Positions 40,341-46,442 of a stretch of DNA of 46,442 bases are shown here, piece by piece. Numbering within the stretch: position 1 is the stretch's first letter; each line of letters begins with the position of its first letter. The translations under genes were made by a program, and so were the position numbers. The stretch comes from Microcaldota archaeon (GTDB lineage: Archaea; Micrarchaeota; Micrarchaeia; Norongarragalinales; Norongarragalinaceae): NCBI GenBank assembly GCA_013360305.1, contig JABWCK010000002.1, positions 1-46,442 on the forward strand. Reading direction: 5' to 3'. The notes under the pieces are model-generated. The model had not been told where the DNA came from, did no database searches, and saw only the letters and a list, made by a program, of their open reading frames with translations.

Positions 40341-41405
40341 ATGTTAGTTACTGAAGAGTCAATCAAGCTGGATTTGCCTAAAAAAACTGTGGACGACCCG
40401 CATCACGCTTTCGTTTTCTACAATCCCGTAATGCAGTTTTCGAGAAGCATTTCTTCACTAGCCTTAAGTGTGTCTAAAGCGAGTAGGGTATTGGATGGTT
40501 TAAGCGCGTCAGGCGCTAGGGGTTTACGCTATTACAAAGAAAACGACTTAGATAAGGTAGTCTTTGTTGATGCTAATCCTGATGCTGTCAAAACCTGCAA
40601 GAAAAACTTGAAACTCAACAAAGTCAAGGCGAAAGTACTAGGACAAGATTTGAACCAGTTTTTTTTGACTACTGAAGAAAAATTTGATTTCATTGAAATT
40701 GACCCGTTTGGTACTCCTGCTCCTTTTTTGAAGAATGCTTTCGCTTGCGGTGATAAGAAATTCTTTTTATCTGTTACTGCGACTGATTTAGCAAATTTAT
40801 GCGCTAGAAAGGAAGCTTGCTTTAAGTACTACCAGTCGTTGCCTTTGAATATCGACTGCACTCACGAGATTGCTTTGAGAATATTCATTAAAAAAATCGC
40901 CCAAGAAGCAATTCAAAATGAGTATTCTTGCAAGCCGTTGTTTTCTTTCTATAAAGGCCATTACGTCAAGGCGGTTTTATATTGCGAGAAATACGTTTCA
41001 GCTAAAGCGTTAGAAAACATTGGTTACTTGAATTACGATCCTGAGACAATAGAGCGATCTTTTTCGTCTAACCCTGGTGAAAAATTCGGCGGCCCGTTAT
41101 GGATCGGCAAACTGCAAGACTCGGAGTTCTTGAAGAAAATGATTTCCTTAAACAAGAAAAGAAACTATGCTGACAAGGAAAAAATCAATTCGTTCTTGGA
41201 CTTGTTATTGGCTGAAAACGATTTTGATTCACCATTCATTGATTTATCTCAACTAGCCGACCATTATAACAAGTCTATGGATTTCAAAATGAACGAGTTA
41301 GTTTCCAAGTTGAACAAGAAGGGGAAAAAAACTACTCGCGTTCATTACAATCCTTACGGCATAAAAACGACTGCTTCTTTTAAGGAGTTGCGCTCTTCTT
41401 TCTAG
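40341..41405 (+). CDS. trm1: tRNA (guanine26-N2)-dimethyltransferase Trm1
   Basis: A 354-residue SAM-dependent methyltransferase that makes m2,2G at position 26 of tRNA. Signatures: FYNPVMQFSRSISSLAL near residue 26, the SAM loop LDGLSASGARGLRYYKE near 50, FIEIDPFGTPAPFLKNAF near 122 with the catalytic region and ATDLANLCARKEACFKYY near 150. The C-terminal domain (GGPLWIGKLQDSEFLKKM) is also typical. The tRNA-Trp at the end of this window has G26 and could be a substrate. The stop overlaps the convergent gene in a shared CTAG. Confidence 0.95.
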   Translation: MLVTEESIKLDLPKKTVDDPHHAFVFYNPVMQFSRSISSLALSVSKASRVLDGLSASGARGLRYYKENDLDKVVFVDANPDAVKTCKKNLKLNKVKAKVLGQDLNQFFLTTEEKFDFIEIDPFGTPAPFLKNAFACGDKKFFLSVTATDLANLCARKEACFKYYQSLPLNIDCTHEIALRIFIKKIAQEAIQNEYSCKPLFSFYKGHYVKAVLYCEKYVSAKALENIGYLNYDPETIERSFSSNPGEKFGGPLWIGKLQDSEFLKKMISLNKKRNYADKEKINSFLDLLLAENDFDSPFIDLSQLADHYNKSMDFKMNELVSKLNKKGKKTTRVHYNPYGIKTTASFKELRSSF

Positions 41406-41851
41406 TCTTGTAATTCAAATAACGAGACGTAGCCTGTACCGTTGTTTAAGTGGTGCATTACTTCTTTGACTTCTTCGGGTTTGAGTCTTTTTCCTGCATT
41501 CGCTCTTACTTTTGAAGAAGCTGCTCGTATTTCTTCTATGAATTTAGCATTTTTGACTCGTCTAGCTTGTTCGTATGCTTTGTCAAAATGTTCTTTGGAT
41601 TCTAGTGCGTTAGCGTAATTAGCTATTGCTTTTCTAGCGATTTCTTTTTTTGGAAACTTTCGTACAAGCATTTCTCCAATTACTGCGCCGTAAACCTGGG
41701 TTGTTTGATGGATGGTCAAGTTGTGTGTGTTAATTTTAGCTAGGGTTAAGGCTAAGGGTTTTGGTGTTAAGCTAATTTTTCTTAACTTCTTCATTGCTTT
41801 AATAGTTGCTTCGACGTCGTTGTTTGTTATTGCTTTCACTAAGTCGCGCAT
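41402..41851 (-). CDS. Hypothetical helical protein, 149 aa
   Basis: An all-helical, basic protein of unknown function (AMKKLRKISLTPKPLALTLA, then FDKAYEQARRVKNAKFIEEI). No recognised domain. It lies 26 bp downstream of tfb on the same strand, so it may be part of the gar1-tfb operon, but a pyrimidine-rich stretch separates them. Confidence 0.6.
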   Translation of the reverse strand: MRDLVKAITNNDVEATIKAMKKLRKISLTPKPLALTLAKINTHNLTIHQTTQVYGAVIGEMLVRKFPKKEIARKAIANYANALESKEHFDKAYEQARRVKNAKFIEEIRAASSKVRANAGKRLKPEEVKEVMHHLNNGTGYVSLFELQD

Positions 41852-41877
41852 ATTATAAAATAAAGAAAAAGAGGGAA

Positions 41878-42777
41878 TTAAATGCTTACTTTTAACGCTA
41901 GAGATTTCTTTAGCTCGCGGTACCTGTTGCGGATAGTGACTTCAGTTACTCCCGCAACGTCAGCGACTTCTTTTTGCGTTCTTCGTTCGCCTACTAATAC
42001 CGATGCAATATACACGGCAGCAGCCGCGACTCCCATTGGGCCTCTTCCGGATACTAGTCCCTTCTTGATTGCTTGGTCTAGTATTTCTTGAGCTTTCTTT
42101 TGAGTTTCTCCAGACAACTTCAAGGCAGTAACGAACCTAGTAATATAGAATTGAGGGTTCGTTAAAGGAATCTTTAAAGTTAGTTCTTGTGAAATCAATC
42201 TGAAAGTTCGGCCGATTTCTTTCTTTGGAATTTCTGCAATAGCTGAAATTTCGTCTAGAGTGCGTGGTACTCCGTATTGCCTGCATACTGCGTAAATAAC
42301 TGCGCTTACGACTGACTCGATTTGTCTTCCTCGAATCAATCCTTTTTCGACGCATTTTCTGTACAATAAAGCAGCTGACTCGCGGATTACTTCTTGCAAT
42401 CCCAAGTGTGAAGCAACTCGGTTTAATTCAGTTAATGCAATAGCTAGGTTTCTTTCAATGCTGTTTGAAATAGAAGCACGCTTGTGCCACTTGCGCATTC
42501 TGTATAATTGGGCTTGTTGGCTTGGAGCGATTTTTCCACCGCGAACGTCTCGATTGTATTGGTCAATTTCAGTAACTAGTCCTTTATTTGGAGACATGTA
42601 CTTCAAAGGAGCTCCAGTTCTAGCGCGTGAAGCTCGTTGTTCTGCATCGAAAGCTCTCCATTCTGGACCTTCTTGCACAACGTTGTCTTCTAACACTAAA
42701 CCGCAGTCTTTGCAGACTACTTCGCCGCGCTCGGCGTCGCGAGATACTTTGGTACTACCACAATCAGGACACTTCAT
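41878..42777 (-). CDS. tfb: Transcription initiation factor TFB
   Basis: A 299-residue TFIIB homologue that joins TBP-bound promoters to RNA polymerase and contacts the BRE. Zinc ribbon C3-C6-C22-C25 (CPDCG and CKDCG), B-reader/linker to about residue 95 including EWRAFDAEQRASRARTGAPL, and two cyclin-fold repeats at about 105-200 (NRVASHLGLQEVIRESAALL) and 205-295 (GRGPMGVAAAAVYIASVL). The C-terminal helix EVTIRNRYRELKK is the BRE-recognition helix. Its ATG overlaps the gar1 stop by four bases. Confidence 0.97.
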   Translation of the reverse strand: MKCPDCGSTKVSRDAERGEVVCKDCGLVLEDNVVQEGPEWRAFDAEQRASRARTGAPLKYMSPNKGLVTEIDQYNRDVRGGKIAPSQQAQLYRMRKWHKRASISNSIERNLAIALTELNRVASHLGLQEVIRESAALLYRKCVEKGLIRGRQIESVVSAVIYAVCRQYGVPRTLDEISAIAEIPKKEIGRTFRLISQELTLKIPLTNPQFYITRFVTALKLSGETQKKAQEILDQAIKKGLVSGRGPMGVAAAAVYIASVLVGERRTQKEVADVAGVTEVTIRNRYRELKKSLALKVSI

Positions 42778-43001
42778 TTCAAACCGCCTTTTTTATTTTT
42801 ATAATCGGACAAGAACCCGTTCAAGTTTTCTTTAACTGGTTTGGCTAAGTAAAACGGTTTTTCTACAGAGCCAATAGTGTCAAAAATCCTTGCAACCAAA
42901 ACACTGTTCTGAAACAAGTCTTTTCTTTCCAAGCCTTTAGCTTCGTCAGACTCTAAAACCAAGTTACCGGTTTTGCTCTCGAACAATATTTTGAATTCCA
43001 A
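42774..43001 (-). CDS. gar1: Gar1-like H/ACA RNP protein
   Basis: A 75-residue protein with the Gar1 core: VARIFDTIGSVEKPFYLAKP, matching the VFDxxGPVxxPY consensus. It starts with TTG, with a GGTG site about 13 nt before it. Gar1 is a core protein of H/ACA guide RNPs that make pseudouridine, and is commonly next to tfb in archaea. The other core proteins are outside the window except L7Ae. Confidence 0.85.
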   Translation of the reverse strand: MEFKILFESKTGNLVLESDEAKGLERKDLFQNSVLVARIFDTIGSVEKPFYLAKPVKENLNGFLSDYKNKKGGLK

Positions 43002-43033
43002 ATCTATTTTTTACACCAAAAAAAACAAGAACT

Positions 43034-43043
43034 AGTATAAACG
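43034..43043 (-). promoter_or_regulatory. TATA box of the gar1-tfb operon
   Basis: GCGTTTATAC on the minus strand, in the 69-bp gap between rps8e and gar1, with its centre about 38 bp from the gar1 start. Transcription is expected near 43012, giving a leader of about 11 nt. Confidence 0.45.
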
Positions 43044-43070
43044 CAGACAAAGACTTTATAAGCCTTTCTC

Positions 43071-43463
43071 TTACTTTTGGAGTGTTGCGTTTACGATGCC
43101 ACTTTGACCTGGCCTTGACGTTACTCGAGCTTTACCTAGCTCGGTTTCAATCAAGCAGCCGCGAGTAAGCAAGTTTTCCCTAGCAAAGTGCCTGTTGTCT
43201 GGACTTTCGACTACGGTTAAAATCTTTGCTTTCTTGACGGTTTTTCCATCTGAAACATTAGCGAATACTACTGTCCTAGCGTGTACTTTTACGCTTCCTC
43301 CAGTGACTTTGCTTTTCTTCAATGATTTTTCTTGACCTTCTTTAGCGACCTTGCTTCTAGAAAAGAATCCACCATAATGAGCTAGTACTTTGTCTCTAGT
43401 TCTCTTCTTTTTTCCGCCCGAACCAGATTGCTTGCTTTTTGTAGACTTGTGATATTGAACCAT
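43071..43463 (-). CDS. rps8e: Ribosomal protein eS8
   Basis: A 130-residue archaeal eS8. Signatures: KKKRTRDKVLAHYGGFFSRS near residue 18, then GGSVKVHARTVVFANVSDGK and GCLIETELGKARVTSRPGQS near 100. The normal archaeal length is about 125-130. It stands as its own unit upstream of gar1-tfb. Confidence 0.95.
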   Translation of the reverse strand: MVQYHKSTKSKQSGSGGKKKRTRDKVLAHYGGFFSRSKVAKEGQEKSLKKSKVTGGSVKVHARTVVFANVSDGKTVKKAKILTVVESPDNRHFARENLLTRGCLIETELGKARVTSRPGQSGIVNATLQK

Positions 43464-43651
43464 TTATTAAACACCTAAAAAATTTTTTATGCTTTGAAAA
43501 TCAGCATTACAAACTTGCATTCCTCGGTTTAAAAACTTTTCTTGAAGGTGGCGTGTTTGAACTCTTAACTCGTTTTTATCGCGCCATTAACTTTAAAAAG
43601 CATTTTAGGGTAATGATTTAAAAAACCCACGTTTATTGCAGGAGTGATTGA

Positions 43652-44350
43652 ATGGTATTGGAATCAGTTTACAATGAAGTTATAGTTCAACTAGGCTTTG
43701 CGTCGAGAAACTTTTTGTTTGACTTAGGCGGCTTGTTGATGGTTTTAATCGCGTTCGGAATTGGTTGGTTAGTAGCCGGCTGGCTTGTTGACATAATCAA
43801 GCACTTCATGGAGCACGTCAAGTTTGAACAAGGATTGAAAAAGCGCGGAATTCATGACGCTTTGCTTGGTTTCACGTTCACTGACTTCGTTACTAAAGTC
43901 GTGAAATTCACTACGGTAGTAGTATTCTTGAACATTGGCGCTCGCGGAGCAATGCGCTTGGCTGGCCCAGAGTTTTTCTTATACCCCTTCTTGAGGTGGT
44001 TGTTTGAATATACTTTCAATAACTTATTGCAAGGATTATTGATTTTAGTGCTAGCTTTAATCGCTGGAGACTATATTACTGACAGAATCAAACAGTCGAG
44101 CATTCCTTTGAGGAAATTCGTTGCTTGGATAATTGAAGCATTCATTGCTTACTCGGGTATAGTCATTGCATTGCCTTTAATTATTCCACGCGCCAACGTA
44201 TCAATCTTGGAAAACACCTTTACTATTTTGTTAGGTGGAATTGCTTTAGCAATCGGCTTGGGATTCGCAATCGCAATCGGACTAGGCTTGAAAGACTCTG
44301 TTGCTAGAGTCGCTAAAAAGAAAGAACGAGAAATAGACAAGCTATTCTAG
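43652..44350 (+). CDS. Membrane protein with MscS-type conserved TM helix
   Basis: A 232-residue membrane protein with five or six helices: about 22-44, 80-100, 110-140, 150-175 and a pore-like glycine-rich helix at about 190-220 (GGIALAIGLGFAIAIGLGLK), which matches the conserved TM helix shared with MscS channels and CmpX. It lacks the MscS cytoplasmic beta domain. A channel or structural role is possible. The start is set by GGAGTGAT, five nt before the ATG. A pyrimidine-tract terminator follows the stop. Confidence 0.8.
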   Translation: MVLESVYNEVIVQLGFASRNFLFDLGGLLMVLIAFGIGWLVAGWLVDIIKHFMEHVKFEQGLKKRGIHDALLGFTFTDFVTKVVKFTTVVVFLNIGARGAMRLAGPEFFLYPFLRWLFEYTFNNLLQGLLILVLALIAGDYITDRIKQSSIPLRKFVAWIIEAFIAYSGIVIALPLIIPRANVSILENTFTILLGGIALAIGLGFAIAIGLGLKDSVARVAKKKEREIDKLF

Positions 44351-44382
44351 TTTCTTTTCCCCTTCTCCTTTTTTATTTTTCT
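44351..44382 (+). terminator. Pyrimidine-tract terminator
   Basis: After the TAG stop: a C/T tract, then a T6 run, A and T5. Third example of the same 3'-end design on the plus strand (also at 11537 and 40310). Confidence 0.55.
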
Positions 44383-44399
44383 ATTACTAATTAATCATT

Positions 44400-44879
44400 A
44401 TGTCTAGTAAGGGAAAAACGGTTTTCGTTTCTACTCATTCGTTAAAGCCACCTTTTGCTGGAGAAGCCACTCGTCGTTTTTTAGAAAAAAAAGGATTCAT
44501 AATTCATTCTAGCGGAAAAAAAGTAATTCCATTCTCCGACAAACACCCTTTCGTGGAGTGGGAACATTATTTTGCAGTAAGCTTGCCTAAAGAACATGAA
44601 TCTGAACTAAAAGCTTTTTTGAAATCCTACGAGCTTCCTAAATCAACTGCTTTGGACTTGTTTGAGCACTTGGAAAGACACCTTGGGGTTACTAAGAACG
44701 ACTTATCTGAAGAACACTTGCGAGAATTATCTAAATTGTTGTTCCAACACTCTATTGCTCGCCATTTTATGGATCGCGATCCTCAAGATTTATTTAGATT
44801 AACGATTAAAGAGCAAGCAAGACAAGCAGATCCAAAACCAATGCCGCAAAAGCCACGTGGTCCTAAAAACATTGCTTAA
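44400..44879 (+). CDS. Hypothetical protein, 159 aa
   Basis: Begins MSSKGKTVFVSTHSLKPPFA. A soluble protein with an N-terminal alpha/beta part to about residue 75 (WEHYFAVSLPKEHESELKAF) and a helical part after it. The C-terminus is proline- and lysine-rich (PKPMPQKPRGPKNIA). I recognise no family. Its stop overlaps the rnhB stop in a shared TTAA (44876-44879). Confidence 0.6.
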   Translation: MSSKGKTVFVSTHSLKPPFAGEATRRFLEKKGFIIHSSGKKVIPFSDKHPFVEWEHYFAVSLPKEHESELKAFLKSYELPKSTALDLFEHLERHLGVTKNDLSEEHLRELSKLLFQHSIARHFMDRDPQDLFRLTIKEQARQADPKPMPQKPRGPKNIA

Positions 44880-45529
44880 AAGTATTTCTTCAAGTCAACT
44901 TGAGTAGTTTGCAAATTCTTGATCGTAGCCCACTTTGTTCGAATGAATTCTTCTAGCTTAGAGTTTTTGCCGTAATTATTCTTCAAGAAAGCAATCGTTT
45001 TTTCATCAGACGAATAACCCGAACCAAAGTCTCCAATTATTTTCTTTATTCGCACGACTTCCATTTCGCGAGTTTCTTTCGCAATAATCGAAGCAGCTCC
45101 AGCACACAAGTACTTAGAATCAGCCTTGTTTTCCGAAACAATTTTAGCGCTTATTTTCTCGTACTTCTTAATGCGTTTAGTGAATTTTTCAGGAATAGAA
45201 TCAGGCGAGTCAACGAAAACCGTTGTTTTTTCCCCATCTAATTCCTTCAAACACTCGGCAATCTTCATTGCCTCAATATCATTCAAAGAAACCCTCTTAC
45301 CCATTAACTCGTTCAATTCCGTAGCGGAAATAATCTTCAAACAATGCTCGTAACTAACCAACTTGTCGTAAACCTTTTTCCTAGCAACAGGCAACAACAA
45401 CTTAGAATCCTTCACTCCTAATTCTTTCAAAGTAGGCTCTAGCTTTTCATCAATCTTAAAGGCCGCGACGACTAACGGCCCAATAACACAACCACGACCC
45501 GCTTCATCTACTCCAATAATCATTTTCAT
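44876..45529 (-). CDS. rnhB: Ribonuclease HII
   Basis: Cleaves RNA in RNA/DNA hybrids and single ribonucleotides in DNA. 217 residues from ATG 45529; an in-frame start at 45601 would add 24 residues that archaeal RNase HII normally lacks. Active-site segments: IIGVDEAGRGCVIGPLVVA at the start (DE), FVDSPDS near 108 (D) and KADSKYLCAGAASIIAKETR near 135 (D). The typical archaeal C-terminal helix is present. An AT box lies about 26 bp upstream of the chosen start. Confidence 0.95.
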   Translation of the reverse strand: MKMIIGVDEAGRGCVIGPLVVAAFKIDEKLEPTLKELGVKDSKLLLPVARKKVYDKLVSYEHCLKIISATELNELMGKRVSLNDIEAMKIAECLKELDGEKTTVFVDSPDSIPEKFTKRIKKYEKISAKIVSENKADSKYLCAGAASIIAKETREMEVVRIKKIIGDFGSGYSSDEKTIAFLKNNYGKNSKLEEFIRTKWATIKNLQTTQVDLKKYF

Positions 45530-45611
45530 TAATTTTAATGTCTCCACATGGTTTTTAATTAGAGTTTCAACAGAATATTCTTTCTTCAAAACTAATTCCA
45601 AACGTTTTGAT

Positions 45612-45633
45612 CAAACTTTTATCAAAAAGTTTG
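45612..45633. repeat. Inverted repeat abutting the tRNA-Trp gene
   Basis: CAAACTTTT at 45612-45620 pairs perfectly with AAAAGTTTG at 45625-45633 around a 4-nt centre. It ends two bases before the first base of tRNA-Trp. It may be part of the promoter (its centre is TTTTATCA) or a pre-tRNA 5' leader structure. Confidence 0.45.
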
Positions 45634-45635
45634 TT

Positions 45636-45822
45636 GGGGTTGTGGTATAACCTGGCAGCATGTTAGGCTCCAGATAAATTTTTTCCCTCAAAAGAAAAAA
45701 TTTAGTAAAAAACTTAGGTATTTTGACTCTGCAAAGAGAATGATTTGAAAAATGGAGCTCTGATTTCGTGACGAGCGTTTTTGAGATACCTGAAGATCCG
45801 AGTTCGAATCTCGGCGACCCCA
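45636..45822 (+). tRNA. tRNA-Trp (CCA) with a 114-nt intron
   Basis: The two halves form a full cloverleaf. Acceptor GGGGTTG at 45636-45642 pairs with CGACCCC at 45815-45821 (one G-U), discriminator A at 45822, no encoded CCA. Anticodon stem TTAGG 45663-45667 pairs with CCTGA 45789-45793. The loop C-T-CCA-G-A has the anticodon CCA at 45670-45672. T-arm CCGAG, loop TTCGAAT, CTCGG at 45798-45814. The D-arm is weak, with one mismatch. The intron interrupts after position 37 (about 45674-45787; the boundary can slide by one base with the same product), the canonical archaeal site. A three-base bulge on each side of a short helix fits a relaxed BHB motif. Confidence 0.9.
45674..45787 (+). ncRNA. 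Box C/D guide RNA in the tRNA-Trp intron
   Basis: Boxes: C-like ATGATTT at 45740-45746, D' CTGA at 45760-45763, C' GTGACGA at 45768-45774, and a possible D CTGA at 45790-45793, which is in the 3' exon. The 7 bases before D' (TGGAGCT) pair with G30 to A36 of the same tRNA, with the fifth base upstream of D' opposite C34. This gives 2'-O-methylation of C34 by the N+5 rule, as known for the intron of Haloferax pre-tRNA-Trp. The second target is not identified. RNA-level proof is lacking. Confidence 0.65.
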
Positions 45823-45823
45823 T

Positions 45824-45859
45824 GTCCGCATGGGGGACAGTAGTCCCCCTCGCCCGGAC
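45824..45859 (+). ncRNA. GC-rich double-stem structure after tRNA-Trp
   Basis: Outer stem GTCCG (45824-45828) with CGGAC (45855-45859), inner 7-bp stem GGGGGAC (45832-45838) with GTCCCCC (45843-45849) over an AGTA loop. GC content far above its surroundings. It is followed by a short C/T tract and T's (45860-45875). It could be a stable terminator of the tRNA transcript, or a small RNA; it lacks a clear ACA box, so I do not call it H/ACA. Confidence 0.4.
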
Positions 45860-45905
45860 CACGCTTCCCCCTTCTTAAAAAGATTCAACGACTTATCTTT
45901 ACAAA

Positions 45906-46421
45906 ATGGTTTTTGTCTTAATCTTGTTGTTGGCGTTGTATTACTTGCCTTCTGCGCCGTCATTGTTTTCTAGCAGTAAAAAGTTTTTTTCATTCAATTC
46001 GACAACTTTGTTAATGTTGCTAGCTTACGGGAGTTCCTTGTTATTTGTTTACTCTACTTGGGTTGAAGAAATCGACTTGCTAGCATTGAGTTTAGCTAGT
46101 GGTGGAATAATCTTGCACTTTTTCGCGGTTTTTGGCTTGAAGGAAAACTGGAGCGCTGGAATTCGCAAAAGCAATTCTTTGAATACAAAAGGAATTTACT
46201 CGATAGTAAGGCATCCTGCGTATAATGCGGCCTTCTTGTTTTACTCTGGGCTTGCTTTGAATTCCAAAAGCGTGGAAGCTATAATAATAGTAGGAACGTA
46301 CTTGCTGGTTAGAATCACTATTGAAGAAAAAGAACTAAGAAAACACTTCGGTCCTGCTTACATTGAATACTCTAAAAAAGTCCCAGCCACCCTGCTCGGG
46401 TTAGTGTTCAAGCCCCTCTAA
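45906..46421 (+). CDS. ICMT/PEMT-family membrane methyltransferase
   Basis: A 171-residue membrane protein of the isoprenylcysteine carboxyl methyltransferase/phospholipid methyltransferase family. Four hydrophobic segments lie at residues about 2-18, 32-50, 60-80 and 115-140. The SAM-binding signature is NTKGIYSIVRHPAYNAAFL near residue 97, followed by IEEKELRKHFGPAYIEYSKK near 140. The substrate is unknown; methylation of an isoprenoid or lipid is possible. An AT box (CTTAAAAAG) lies about 28 bp before the ATG, so it is nearly leaderless. Confidence 0.85.
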   Translation: MVFVLILLLALYYLPSAPSLFSSSKKFFSFNSTTLLMLLAYGSSLLFVYSTWVEEIDLLALSLASGGIILHFFAVFGLKENWSAGIRKSNSLNTKGIYSIVRHPAYNAAFLFYSGLALNSKSVEAIIIVGTYLLVRITIEEKELRKHFGPAYIEYSKKVPATLLGLVFKPL

Positions 46422-46442
46422 CAAATTCAGCTTTGCATTTTT

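Noticed and set aside
45824-45859. H/ACA guide RNA or a second tRNA.
   Set aside because: No ACA box at the correct distance, no kink-turn in the upper stem, and no anticodon or T-arm.
1-46442. CRISPR arrays, insertion sequences with transposases, or prophage genes.
   Set aside because: No regularly spaced repeats and no transposase, integrase, Cas or phage structural gene was seen.

Overview
The window is a gene-dense, AT-rich stretch of an archaeal chromosome. The archaeal markers are: the end of RNA polymerase subunit F followed by DUF655 and RsmA, ribosomal proteins eS1, uS15, eL8 (L7Ae), eS28, eL24, uS2 and eS8, archaeal-type ValRS and GluRS, a 66-residue histone, TFB next to Gar1, Trm1, a Hef-like helicase and nuclease, TATA-box promoters with short or no leaders, and an intron-containing tRNA-Trp. 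Small proteins, stop-to-stop convergent genes and a trimmed eL24 suggest a compact genome, possibly a DPANN-type lineage, but the lineage cannot be fixed from the sequence alone.

Layout. 1-5.4 kb: rpoF end, DUF655, rsmA, a two-gene surface-protein operon facing a TrmB-type regulator, and small unknown genes. 5.4-11.6 kb: a DUF3179 lipoprotein, then rps3ae/rps15 and the rpl7ae-rps28e-rpl24e-valS operon. 11.6-15.7 kb: gltX, an unknown gene with an internal twin-arginine-like motif, IPP isomerase type 2, a DNA alkyltransferase and a NikR/CopG regulator. 15.7-28.5 kb: a HAD-like pseudoenzyme and then the isoprenoid block. 28.5-33.2 kb: uS2, ScpB, a SpoIIE-type phosphatase, split Hef and histone. 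33.2-38.5 kb: glycosyltransferase, two large cell-surface proteins and an HPr-kinase-like ATPase. 38.5-46.4 kb: DHH phosphoesterase, Trm1, TFB/Gar1, eS8, an MscS-like membrane protein, RNase HII, tRNA-Trp and an ICMT-like membrane methyltransferase.

The central system is a complete route from acetyl-CoA to polyprenyl diphosphate within about 14 kb (13.9-28.2 kb): thiolase, HMG-CoA synthase and the DUF35 scaffold in one operon, a class II HMG-CoA reductase, mevalonate kinase, phosphomevalonate kinase, diphosphomevalonate decarboxylase, IPP isomerase type 2 and a polyprenyl synthase. The kinase and decarboxylase set is the classical (eukaryote-like) branch, not the usual archaeal one.

The most striking structural signal is a 2.2-kb segment between mevalonate kinase and HMG-CoA reductase. 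It carries a winged-helix regulator, a Nudix hydrolase and a truncated paralogue of the regulator's sensor domain. It is bounded by 44-bp direct repeats (42/44 identical) that are two copies of the 3' end of the mevalonate kinase gene, so the segment looks inserted in a way that kept the gene intact. Other notable points are a probable box C/D guide inside the tRNA-Trp intron whose geometry targets C34, symmetric divergent promoters with one central AT box, and recurrent pyrimidine-tract 3' ends.
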